From assembly GCA_902480035.1 (NCBI GenBank), contig CABSRC010000057.1:1-10177 (forward strand): a stretch of DNA of 10,177 bases, in the 5' to 3' direction. This stretch comes from an uncultured Streptococcus sp. (GTDB lineage: Bacteria > Bacillota > Bacilli > Lactobacillales > Streptococcaceae). Under the pieces are notes generated by a model that was not told the origin of the DNA, ran no database searches, and saw only the letters and a program-made list of their open reading frames with translations. The first letter of the stretch is position 1. Each line of letters begins with the position of its first letter. Shown one piece after another: positions 1-6,722 of this stretch. The position numbers were made by a program, and so were the translations under genes.

Positions 1-471
1 GATGCCAAAAAAATTGAAGGGGTCTCTGAAGTGAAAGATGGTGGGGTCGATACCCAACGCTTGTTTGCACTTGGAACCTTCATCCGAAACTGGGGCTTGA
101 TCGGTGTAGCTTTATTGATCTTCATCGCAGTCTTCTTGATTTCTAATACCATCCGGATTACCATCATTTCACGTAGTCGTGAGATTAAGATTATGCGACT
201 GGTAGGAGCAAAAAATGGCTATATTCGTGCACCATTCCTTTTAGAAGGGGCTTGGATTGGTCTCTTGGGAGCCTTGGTTCCTTCAGCTTTGGTCTTCTAT
301 GTTTATAACGTTGTCTATACATCAATGAACAATAACTTGGCAGATCAAAACTTGTATCTCTATAGTCCACATCTTTTGGTACCGATTATGGTGGGTGGCT
401 TATTTGGCTTAGGAATTTTGATCGGTGCGATCGGTTCGTCAATCTCCATGAGACGTTTTCTTAAGATATAA
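1..471 (+). CDS. ftsX: Cell division protein FtsX, C-terminal part (5' end outside window)
   Basis: Frame 1 is open from the first base to the TAA at 469-471, giving 156 residues of a longer protein whose start lies upstream. FtsX is the membrane half of the FtsEX ABC-like complex; in streptococci it activates the peptidoglycan hydrolase PcsB at the division site (family knowledge). Seen here: three hydrophobic segments at about residues 34-50, 85-105 and 125-145 of the fragment, and the FtsX/MacB-type core ISNTIR...SRSREIKIMRLVGA (residues 48-70) followed by YIRAPFLLEGAWIGLLGA. The basic stretch after the first membrane segment is the conserved cytoplasmic part thought to contact FtsE. The protein ends in MRRFLKI, a normal FtsX terminus, so the 3' end is intact. 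ftsE would be expected upstream, outside the window. The gene is followed at once by a strong hairpin terminator. Confidence 0.93.
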   Translation, partial: DAKKIEGVSEVKDGGVDTQRLFALGTFIRNWGLIGVALLIFIAVFLISNTIRITIISRSREIKIMRLVGAKNGYIRAPFLLEGAWIGLLGALVPSALVFYVYNVVYTSMNNNLADQNLYLYSPHLLVPIMVGGLFGLGILIGAIGSSISMRRFLKI

Positions 472-472
472 T

Positions 473-501
473 AAAAAAGCAAGTTCACACTTGCTTTTTT
501 T
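473..501. terminator. Bidirectional rho-independent terminator between ftsX and the MBL hydrolase gene
   Basis: GCAAGT (479-484) pairs perfectly with ACTTGC (489-494) around a TCAC loop. The stem is extended by six A (473-478) facing a T run (495-501). The A run on one side and T run on the other make it work in both directions: it ends ftsX on the plus strand and the convergent hydrolase gene on the minus strand. It begins two bases after the ftsX stop. Confidence 0.9.
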
Positions 502-534
502 GTATCCTTTTATTAGGACAGGAAGGAGGATACA
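501..534. repeat. Second inverted repeat beside the ftsX terminator, enclosing a Shine-Dalgarno-like sequence
   Basis: TGTATCCT (501-508) is the exact reverse complement of AGGATACA (527-534). In plus-strand RNA the stem could continue through two G-U pairs and one A-U pair to 511/524, leaving a 12-base loop (512-523). There is no T run after it in either direction, so it is not a second classical terminator. The right arm contains AAGGAGG (523-529), a full Shine-Dalgarno, followed by ATG at 534. Function unknown; it may simply stabilise RNA ends. Confidence 0.5.
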
Positions 535-547
535 TGATTCTTTAAGA

Positions 548-1183
548 TTATCTAAAGAAGGGATTGAACATCTTCTCGTGACCAATAGAAGTTTCAGGGC
601 CATGACCGGGATAGACAGTGTAGGAAGATGGAAGGGTAAAGAGTTCTTCTCTAATACTGCTAAGTAACTGTGTTGCGTTCCCTGTTGGAAGATCGGTCCG
701 TCCAATGGTTTCGCGAAAAAGGGCATCACCAGATAGAACCAGGTGATCCTGAGGAAAGACGATGGAAACCCCTCCGGCAGAGTGGCCTGGTGTCTCCAGA
801 ACATAAAAGTGGAAATCAGCTATTTGGTAATCGGAGCGAATGTCATAAAGGAAGTCGGCCTCCTTGCATACAACATCTTCTAAATCCGCATGACGATCCA
901 AACCAGATAAATTATCGACAGGAGAAGACAACCAACTGGCTTCTGCTGAATGGACATAAACAGGTGGGAAATGATAGGTCTGACGAACCTTTTCAAGACT
1001 CATAATGTGATCGTAATGCGTATGGGTTAAAAGAATCGCTACGATTGGTTTACCTATACGATCAATTTGTTTTTGAATAGTCGCCCAGTCGCTACCTGGA
1101 TCGACAAGAATAAGGGAGTGTTCATTTTCAAGGTAGTAGGTATTTTCATAAGCTACAGGATTTACAGTACGATAGATTTTCAT
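548..1183 (-). CDS. Metallo-beta-lactamase-fold hydrolase, glyoxalase II-like
   Basis: This 211-residue protein has the zinc-binding layout of small glyoxalase II-like (GloC/YcbL-type) hydrolases. The signature THTHYDH lies at residues 53-59 (ligands H54, H56, D58, H59), with H134 in TPGHSAGG, bridging D153 in LSGDALF and H194 in YPGHGP. The GRTDLP segment after the Asp (161-166) is also typical. The likely role is hydrolysis of a thioester such as S-lactoyl-glutathione or another acyl-thiol in the cytoplasm, but the true substrate cannot be read from the sequence. All metal ligands are present and the length is normal for the short, single-domain type that lacks the C-terminal helical domain of classical glyoxalase II. 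The ATG at 1183 is preceded at five bases by AAAGGAG (1189-1195 on the complement), fixing the start. The gene is monocistronic, divergent from dinG and convergent with ftsX. Confidence 0.9.
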   Translation of the reverse strand: MKIYRTVNPVAYENTYYLENEHSLILVDPGSDWATIQKQIDRIGKPIVAILLTHTHYDHIMSLEKVRQTYHFPPVYVHSAEASWLSSPVDNLSGLDRHADLEDVVCKEADFLYDIRSDYQIADFHFYVLETPGHSAGGVSIVFPQDHLVLSGDALFRETIGRTDLPTGNATQLLSSIREELFTLPSSYTVYPGHGPETSIGHEKMFNPFFR

Positions 1184-1202
1184 AAGGACTCCTTTCTAGA
1201 AT

Positions 1203-1211
1203 AGTGTATCA
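1203..1211 (-). promoter_or_regulatory. Probable extended -10 promoter for the MBL hydrolase gene
   Basis: Read on the minus strand, 1211-1203 is TGATACACT, an extended -10 (TG-n-TACACT). Transcription would start near 1196, just ahead of the ribosome binding site (1195-1189), giving a leader of about 13 bases. The -35 region is weak, which an extended -10 can compensate. A TATTCT slightly closer to the gene (1203-1198) is a poorer alternative because the transcript would begin inside the Shine-Dalgarno. Confidence 0.45.
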
Positions 1212-1282
1212 AATTGTTAGGAAAATAACAGGATTGAAGTCATCGATAAAGGAGAAAAAAATCTGCATAGCTGGCTCAAACG

Positions 1283-1291
1283 TGATATAAT
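1283..1291 (+). promoter_or_regulatory. Extended -10 promoter for the dinG operon
   Basis: TGATATAAT is a perfect TGnTATAAT extended -10 element. No good -35 hexamer lies 16-18 bases upstream. With the last T of the -10 at 1291, transcription should begin near 1298, only about four bases before the dinG ATG at 1302. The message would therefore be essentially leaderless. The upstream bases (1255-1282) show no operator-like dyad. Confidence 0.65.
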
Positions 1292-1301
1292 TTTAAGTGC
1301 T

Positions 1302-3755
1302 ATGACAAGACAGAAACGGAAATACGCCATTGTGGATTTGGAGGCAACCAGTGCTGGGAGCAATGCTAAGATCATTCAGGTTGGGATCGTCATTATCGAG
1401 GATGGCTTAATTACCCAATCCTATGAGACGGATGTGAATCCCCATGAGCGATTGGATGAGCATATCAAACAATTGACTGGCCTGACAGATGCTCGCTTAC
1501 GCAAAGCACCAGAATTCTCACAAGTGGCAAAAGAAATTTTTGAATTAATAGAGGATGCCGTCTTTGTGGCCCATAATGTCAAATTTGATGCGAATTTATT
1601 AGCAGAAGCCCTCTTTTGGGAAGGATTTGAGTTAACGACTCCTCGGATTGATACGGTTGAATTGTCTCAAATTTTCTATCCGACTTTGGAACGTTACAAT
1701 TTAGGAGCGTTAGCATCTGAACTCGGCATTGACTTGCACCATGCTCACTCTGCCTTGGCAGATGCCATGGCTACGGCCCAGTTACTTTTGAAATTGAGAG
1801 AAAGAATTGCTGCATTTCCGAGAGGTTTTGTTGAAAATCTCTTATCGATGGCAGATTGTTTGATTTATGAATCGCGACTCTTAATCGAAGATGCGCTTGA
1901 AGACAGTACTCTCTTTTTACCCTCCCATTTGAAAGAGGTTCATGGACTCTATTTGCGAAAGCCACAGCAGTTCCTAAAAAGTCACCAGTTATCAGAGCAA
2001 TTTGATTTCAATATGCAGTTATTAGGAATGGAAGCTTATCCGGAGCAAGAACAGTTTGCCTCCTATGTGGAAGAAAGTTTGCAGCACTCTCTCCCAAGTT
2101 TTATCGAGGCGCCAACGGGAATTGGAAAGACCTATGCCTATCTGTTAACGCTTTTGGCCAAAACTTCCAAGCGCATTCTTGTGAGTGTTCCAACTAAAAT
2201 TCTTCAGGATCAAATTATGAAGAAGGAAGGAAAGACCATCCAAGATCTTTTCCAAATTCCCTTTCATAGCCTGAAAAGTCCTAAGGATTACATCCAACTC
2301 GATAAATTTTATGAGACCTTACAGAGTGAGTCAGATAATGGGATGATCCGACGTTTTAAAATGCAATTGTTAGTTTGGTTGACGATGACAGAGACTGGAG
2401 AGTTGAGTGAAATCGGACAGCTCTACCGTCATCTCCATTTTGTAGCTGATATTTGCCACGATGGTCAATTGTCGAAACGTTCACTATTTTATCAGGAAGA
2501 TTTCTGGCGTCTCGGTCAAGAAAAAGTGAAAACTAGCCGGGTGATTCTGACCAATCATGCTTATCTCTTAACACGTCTAGAAGATGATAAGAGTCTACTT
2601 CAAGAATCTGTTCTGGTAGTGGATGAAGCGCAAAAACTCTTCTTTGCTTTAGAGCAGTTTTCACAGAGAGAGGAAACTTTGCAATCTCTTCTTTTAAGCT
2701 TGCAACACGCCATCGAAGAGGAAAAAGATCTGCTGCAGCGACGATTGCTAGAGAGTATTCAATTTGAGTTAAATGCCTGCTCCAAAGAAGTTGTGCAAGG
2801 AAAAACGGCAGTCTTATCCGATCAAACGGTGGCAAAAATTCGGCAGGATGTATCGGAATTAAAAACCGAATCTCTAGAGAATCTAAAGGAATTGTTTGAT
2901 GAGCGCTACCAAACCTTTTGGATAGACAAAGAAGTAGTTGAAAGCCACCAGATTCTTCGTCTTCATGGAGGAGTGGAGGACTTACTATCCTTTAAGGAAT
3001 TTGTACCTGAAGATGTGACCGTGCTCTTTGTATCAGCGACAATCGCTATCAGTAAAAAGGTGCATTTACCTGCTCTTTTAGGATACCAAAAGCAGCAAAT
3101 CTACTGGGTGCCAATAACAGTCAAACAACACCAGGAATTGTTGGTGCCGATAGATTTCCCAGATGTTGTTTCTTTATCTTCAGTGGAGTACGCAGGGGAG
3201 ATTTGTCAGCTCGTCGGTGAACTCCTTCCTTTACGAAAGCCAATTTTTCTTTTGTTTACTTCAAAAGAATTGTTACTGGAGACGTCAAACGCATTGAAGT
3301 TTCCCCACTTGGCCCAGTATCGAAATGGTGATGCAGCTAATATTAAGCGACGATTTGACAGAGGAGAAAGCTCTATTTTATTGGGGACGGGAAGCTTCTG
3401 GGAGGGAGTCGATTTCTCCCAACAAAAAGAAGTGATTCAAATCATCACGCGCCTTCCTTTTGACAATCCTAAAGATTATATGGTTCAAAAGCTGAATACA
3501 AAACTCAGAGAACAGGGGAAAAATCCCTTTTATGACTATAGTCTTCCAGTCGCGATTTTAAGACTTAAACAGGCTATTGGGAGAACCAGCCGTTTTCAAG
3601 ATCAGGAATCTTTGGTGCTTTTATTAGATCAGCGGGTGGTAACCAAGCGATATGGAAAACAAATTTTGGACGGGTTGCAACAGGTGTTGCCCCTTCACAC
3701 GACATTGAGAGAGCGGCTTATTGAGCAAGCAGCTGACTTTTTTGAAAGGAATTGA
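1302..3755 (+). CDS. dinG: DinG-type exonuclease/helicase (DEDDh exonuclease fused to XPD-like helicase)
   Basis: The 817-residue protein has an N-terminal DEDDh 3'-5' exonuclease domain (about 5-170): DLEAT with D12 and E14, HNVKFD with H91 and D96, and HxxxxD at H149/D154. A superfamily 2 XPD/DinG-like helicase follows: Walker A APTGIGKT (270-277), VPTKILQDQ (296-304), DEAQ (441-444), SAT (578-580), GTGSFWEGVDF (695-705) and QAIGRTSR (757-764). All three exonuclease motifs are complete. The four-cysteine Fe-S cluster of E. coli DinG is missing: only C385 lies between Walker A and DEAQ. This fits the Gram-positive DinG type; the Staphylococcus aureus homologue acts mainly as a nuclease (established knowledge). 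A role in DNA repair or R-loop/recombination processing is inferred. The ATG at 1302 has no Shine-Dalgarno, but starting later would damage the exonuclease motif. The gene heads an operon; the next gene begins four bases after its stop. Confidence 0.93.
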   Translation: MTRQKRKYAIVDLEATSAGSNAKIIQVGIVIIEDGLITQSYETDVNPHERLDEHIKQLTGLTDARLRKAPEFSQVAKEIFELIEDAVFVAHNVKFDANLLAEALFWEGFELTTPRIDTVELSQIFYPTLERYNLGALASELGIDLHHAHSALADAMATAQLLLKLRERIAAFPRGFVENLLSMADCLIYESRLLIEDALEDSTLFLPSHLKEVHGLYLRKPQQFLKSHQLSEQFDFNMQLLGMEAYPEQEQFASYVEESLQHSLPSFIEAPTGIGKTYAYLLTLLAKTSKRILVSVPTKILQDQIMKKEGKTIQDLFQIPFHSLKSPKDYIQLDKFYETLQSESDNGMIRRFKMQLLVWLTMTETGELSEIGQLYRHLHFVADICHDGQLSKRSLFYQEDFWRLGQEKVKTSRVILTNHAYLLTRLEDDKSLLQESVLVVDEAQKLFFALEQFSQREETLQSLLLSLQHAIEEEKDLLQRRLLESIQFELNACSKEVVQGKTAVLSDQTVAKIRQDVSELKTESLENLKELFDERYQTFWIDKEVVESHQILRLHGGVEDLLSFKEFVPEDVTVLFVSATIAISKKVHLPALLGYQKQQIYWVPITVKQHQELLVPIDFPDVVSLSSVEYAGEICQLVGELLPLRKPIFLLFTSKELLLETSNALKFPHLAQYRNGDAANIKRRFDRGESSILLGTGSFWEGVDFSQQKEVIQIITRLPFDNPKDYMVQKLNTKLREQGKNPFYDYSLPVAILRLKQAIGRTSRFQDQESLVLLLDQRVVTKRYGKQILDGLQQVLPLHTTLRERLIEQAADFFERN

Positions 3756-3759
3756 GAGA

Positions 3760-4740
3760 ATGAAAAATAAAGGATTTGGACTTGCAATTGCATTTGTACT
3801 GGCACTTTGTGCTATGTTGTTGGGAAATTTCTTCCCCATTATTGGCTCCAGTGTTTTTGCCTTAATTTTAGGAATTGTCCTGAATGAATTTGTGGATTTA
3901 CCGGAGAATTCACGACCAGGCTTGAACTGGTCCGGTAAGAAATTGTTGCAGTATTCGATTATCTTCATGGGATTTAGCTTGCCCATTGCGACGGTTGCCT
4001 CTACAGGTTTGTCTTCTTTAAAGATTAGTCTGCCAACGATAACCGTTGCCTTTCTTGCAGCTATTATTTTTGGGAGAGTCTTCCATCTGAAATCTCATCT
4101 ACGGACCTTAATTGGGTTTGGTACAGCTATTTGTGGTGGATCTGCTATTGCAGCAGCAGCGCCGATCATTGAAGCAGACGAAGAGGAAATTGCCCTATCT
4201 ATGTCAACTATCTTCTTCTTCAACATTTTGGCTGTCTTTATCTTTCCAGTATTAGGGCATTTATGGCATATGTCTAATTTCCAATTTGGCCTCTGGTCAG
4301 GAACAGCCATTAACGATACGTCATCTGTTGTAGCAGCAGCATTTTCTTACAGTAAAGCAGCGGGGCAAATGGCTACAATTGTTAAGTTAACACGCGCCCT
4401 GATGATTGTACCAGTTTGTTTGGGCTTGATCGGTTTAAAATGGTATCGGAGTAAACAACAAGGAAGAAACAAAGGAATGTTAAAGAAAATTATTCCTTGG
4501 TTTATTATCTGGTTTATTGTGGCTTCCATTCTTTCTTCTATTGGCCTGGTACCTAAAGTGGTCCTACCTTACCTAAATGACCTTTCTCACCTCTTTATGG
4601 CCATGGCCTTGGTTGGAATCGGAAGCAAGGTTTCTTGGAAACAGTTCCGTGCGGCAGGAGCAGCCCCCCTTCTGGTAGGTTTGATTGCTTGGTTTTGTGT
4701 GGCAGGATCTAGCTTGATTCTACAGATGTTGTTCTATTAA
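3760..4740 (+). CDS. YeiH-family membrane protein, putative sulfate/sulfur-compound exporter
   Basis: This 326-residue, very hydrophobic protein matches the UPF0324/YeiH family (Pfam Cons_hypoth698). Family landmarks are GTAICGGSAI (121-130), GTAINDTSSV (181-190) and KLTRALMIVP (209-218), with hydrophobic segments spread over the whole length. The two glycine/small-residue GTAI repeats look like the paired half-helix elements of inverted-repeat transporters. Members are annotated as putative sulfate exporters or linked to sulfonate and cysteine metabolism; the substrate is not experimentally secure. The start at 3760 is chosen because GAAAGGA (3744-3750, inside the dinG 3' end) lies nine bases upstream and only four bases separate it from the dinG stop. 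An upstream in-frame start at 3721 would overlap dinG needlessly. Translation is probably coupled to dinG. No sulfur-assimilation gene or LysR regulator, common partners of this family, is in view. Confidence 0.85.
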   Translation: MKNKGFGLAIAFVLALCAMLLGNFFPIIGSSVFALILGIVLNEFVDLPENSRPGLNWSGKKLLQYSIIFMGFSLPIATVASTGLSSLKISLPTITVAFLAAIIFGRVFHLKSHLRTLIGFGTAICGGSAIAAAAPIIEADEEEIALSMSTIFFFNILAVFIFPVLGHLWHMSNFQFGLWSGTAINDTSSVVAAAFSYSKAAGQMATIVKLTRALMIVPVCLGLIGLKWYRSKQQGRNKGMLKKIIPWFIIWFIVASILSSIGLVPKVVLPYLNDLSHLFMAMALVGIGSKVSWKQFRAAGAAPLLVGLIAWFCVAGSSLILQMLFY

Positions 4741-4773
4741 TTAATTTGATGATTCTCACAGAAAGGAACGTGA

Positions 4774-6003
4774 ATGAAGAAAAATCATTTTTGGACGATC
4801 CACCTGGATTATTCGATCATTGGAATTGTCTTCACCCTACTTATGATTGGGATCTTATCCGTTTATGTGGCAGTTTCTCATGATTATCCCCAAATGGTGT
4901 GGCCTTTTTTGGGGCAGCAATTGGCCTGGATTGGTGTGGGATGTATCATTTGCCTGATTGTGACGATTTTTAGTACGAAATTTCTTTGGAAAATCACTCC
5001 CTTTCTTTACCTACTAGGCTTGGCCTTGATGGTTCTTCCTCTTGTTTTTTATAATCCAAACTTGGTGGCTTCAACAGGAGCAAAAAACTGGGTAGCTTAT
5101 GGAAACATCACCTTATTTCAGCCTTCAGAATTTATGAAGATTCCTTTCATCCTGATGCTGTCACGTTCTATTGTTCGATTTTTACAAAGAAATAAGGGTC
5201 GTGAGCGATTGTTACGACAAGATTGGTTTTTAATTCTAGAGTTGACCATCTATACAATTCCGGTCTTTGCCTTATTGGCCCTCCAGCAGGACTTGGGAAC
5301 AGCCTTAGTATTCTTGGCCATCTTTGCGGGCTTAGTGCTCGTTTCAGGAGTTTCCTGGAAAATTATCTTGCCGGTCATCTTGCTTCTGGCAGGTGGGTTA
5401 GCAGGCTTTCTCTTTCTCTTTCTATCAGAAGGGGGTCGGGCTTTTCTGCACCAGCAAGTAGGGATGCCAACCTACCAAATGAACCGTATTTTAGCCTGGT
5501 TAAATCCTTTTGACTATGCACAAACAACCACCTACCAGCAGGCGCAAGGACAGCTAGCCATTGCCAGTGGTGGCCTCTTTGGTCAAGGATTTAATGTATC
5601 TAATTTATTGGTTCCCGTAAGGGAAAGTGATATGATTTTTACAGTAGTAGCAGAAGACTTTGGCTTTGTTGGAGCTCTTGTGCTGTTGATTTTATATGTG
5701 TCCCTGATTTACCGTATTTTAAAAATCACCCTCCAGTCCAACAACCAATTTTATACCTATATTTCTATTGGATTTATTATGATGCTGGTCTTTCATATTT
5801 TTGAAAATGTCGGAGCGGTAACGGGCCTTCTCCCCTTGACGGGGATTCCTCTCCCCTTTATCTCACAAGGAGGTTCCTCTATTATTAGTAATCTGATTGG
5901 TATTGGTCTGGTACTCTCAATATATAATCATAGTAGTAAAAAGAAAGGACCAGAAGAAGAGGTTCCAATCCGTAAAAAAGTAGTCCTTAAAAAGGCGCAA
6001 TAG
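4774..6003 (+). CDS. rodA: RodA, SEDS-family peptidoglycan glycosyltransferase
   Basis: The 409-residue polytopic protein is a SEDS-family glycosyltransferase that polymerises lipid II, working with a class B penicillin-binding protein (in streptococci PBP2b, for peripheral wall growth; family knowledge). Visible landmarks: GAKNW (102-106) with W106, QPSEFMK (116-122), QQDLGTA (171-177), the large extracellular loop with YQQAQGQLAIASGGLFGQG (254-272), RESDMIFTVVAEDFGFVG (283-300) with the presumed catalytic Asp D286, and LPFISQGGSS (360-369). W106 and D286 correspond to Bacillus subtilis RodA W105 and D280. About ten membrane helices are suggested. The C-terminal tail after 387 is short, charged and cytoplasmic. 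RodA rather than FtsW is favoured by the tail, the motif wording and the position just upstream of the HAD-gyrB pair. GAAAGGA (4761-4767) sits six bases before the ATG. It is 33 bases downstream of the YeiH gene with no promoter visible between them. Confidence 0.92.
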   Translation: MKKNHFWTIHLDYSIIGIVFTLLMIGILSVYVAVSHDYPQMVWPFLGQQLAWIGVGCIICLIVTIFSTKFLWKITPFLYLLGLALMVLPLVFYNPNLVASTGAKNWVAYGNITLFQPSEFMKIPFILMLSRSIVRFLQRNKGRERLLRQDWFLILELTIYTIPVFALLALQQDLGTALVFLAIFAGLVLVSGVSWKIILPVILLLAGGLAGFLFLFLSEGGRAFLHQQVGMPTYQMNRILAWLNPFDYAQTTTYQQAQGQLAIASGGLFGQGFNVSNLLVPVRESDMIFTVVAEDFGFVGALVLLILYVSLIYRILKITLQSNNQFYTYISIGFIMMLVFHIFENVGAVTGLLPLTGIPLPFISQGGSSIISNLIGIGLVLSIYNHSSKKKGPEEEVPIRKKVVLKKAQ

Positions 6004-6011
6004 TTAGAAAG

Positions 6012-6016
6012 AAGGA
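6012..6016 (+). promoter_or_regulatory. Ribosome binding site that decides the DJ-1 start
   Basis: AAGGA at 6012-6016 directly abuts an ATG at 6017, which is too close for initiation, and lies six bases before a second in-frame ATG at 6023, which is ideal. The second ATG is therefore preferred as the start. Confidence 0.7.
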
Positions 6017-6022
6017 ATGAAA

Positions 6023-6574
6023 ATGAAAAAAGTAGCAACGATTTTAGCAAACGGTTTTGAAGAAATTGAAGCCTTGACCATTGTCGATGTTTTGAGACGT
6101 GCTGGGCTTGACTGCGACCTCATTGGCATGGAAGAAACAGTCACAGGTTCTCACCAAATTACAGTGGAAGTAGATCGCCTTTGGAATGGAGATCTTTCAG
6201 ATTATGATGGAATCTTCTTACCAGGTGGGATGCCAGGAGCAGCGAATTTGAGGGACAATGCAGAATTGATCACAGCCCTTCAGGAAGAAAGTGGCAAAGG
6301 AAAAACCATCTCTGCAATTTGTGCTGCTCCCATTGTTTTGGCGCGTGCAGGTCTCCTAAAAGATAAACACTATACGTGTTACGATGGCTTTGAAGAAGAG
6401 ATTCAAGATGGCTATTATCAGAAAGAAACAGTGGTGAAAGACGGTAATCTTCTCACCAGTCGTGGTCCTTCAACAGCCCTAGCCTTAGCTTATGCCTTGG
6501 TGGATCATTTTGGAGGAGATGCCCAAAGTCTTCGGCAAGGAATGCTCTATCAGGATGTCTTTGGAGGTGCATAA
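6023..6574 (+). CDS. DJ-1/PfpI family protein (ThiJ-like)
   Basis: This 183-residue cytoplasmic protein of the DJ-1/ThiJ/PfpI superfamily carries the nucleophile-elbow cysteine C100 in AICAAP and the partner glutamate E16 in GFEEIEA (11-17), equivalent to human DJ-1 C106 and E18. It also has LPGGMPGA (66-73) and TSRGPST (145-151). Relatives have been described as redox sensors, chaperones, glyoxalases or deglycases; which of these applies cannot be told from sequence, and the name thiJ does not imply a proven thiamine role. The length is normal and no key residue is missing. The start at 6023 is chosen over 6017 because of ribosome-binding-site spacing; the alternative adds only two residues. 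It begins 19 bases after the rodA stop and is the last gene of the dinG operon. Together with the glyoxalase II-like gene at 548-1183 it hints at, but does not prove, a link to methylglyoxal damage control. Confidence 0.9.
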   Translation: MKKVATILANGFEEIEALTIVDVLRRAGLDCDLIGMEETVTGSHQITVEVDRLWNGDLSDYDGIFLPGGMPGAANLRDNAELITALQEESGKGKTISAICAAPIVLARAGLLKDKHYTCYDGFEEEIQDGYYQKETVVKDGNLLTSRGPSTALALAYALVDHFGGDAQSLRQGMLYQDVFGGA

Positions 6575-6575
6575 A

Positions 6576-6623
6576 ATGGCTATTTTGGACACAACGGTTT
6601 CTGGTGATAGATCATTATTATAG
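6576..6623 (+). CDS. Possible 15-codon small ORF after the DJ-1 gene (doubtful)
   Basis: ATG at 6576 opens a frame of 15 codons ending in TAG at 6621-6623 (peptide MAILDTTVSGDRSLL). GGAGG at 6563-6567 sits eight bases upstream, an excellent ribosome-binding-site position, and the ATG follows the DJ-1 stop by one base. Against it, the GGAGG also encodes two glycines of DJ-1, the peptide matches nothing I recognise, and it is short. It could be a remnant of a decayed gene or chance. Confidence 0.2.
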   Translation: MAILDTTVSGDRSLL

Positions 6624-6671
6624 TGTGAAAAGAGTTTTATTTGATTTAAAATGAAATGACCGTAAAAAATG

Positions 6672-6713
6672 GCTAAAATCCCCCCTAAATGAGGGTTTTA
6701 GCTTATTTTTTTT
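6672..6713 (+). terminator. Rho-independent terminator of the dinG-rodA-DJ-1 operon
   Basis: GCTAAAA (6672-6678) pairs with TTTTAGC (6696-6702). The stem continues, past a bulged T6679, with CCC (6680-6682) against GGG (6693-6695). A T-rich run with one A (6703-6713) follows. It ends the upstream operon about 100 bases after the DJ-1 stop and insulates the HAD-gyrB promoter, which begins ten bases beyond the T run. The upstream A run (6664-6669) facing the T run may also give weaker termination on the other strand. Confidence 0.88.
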
Positions 6714-6722
6714 GTCCATTTG

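Noticed and set aside
670..1005. Plus-strand open frame inside the MBL hydrolase gene
   Set aside because: It is a shadow of a gene with all catalytic motifs on the other strand; the translation is low-complexity and unlike any family.
3721..3759. Upstream TTG start for the YeiH-family protein
   Set aside because: It overlaps the end of dinG by 35 bases with no ribosome binding site, whereas the ATG at 3760 has GAAAGGA nine bases ahead.
6017..6022. First ATG of the DJ-1 gene
   Set aside because: It directly touches AAGGA, leaving no spacer; the ATG at 6023 has the right distance. Both are in frame, so this alters only two residues.
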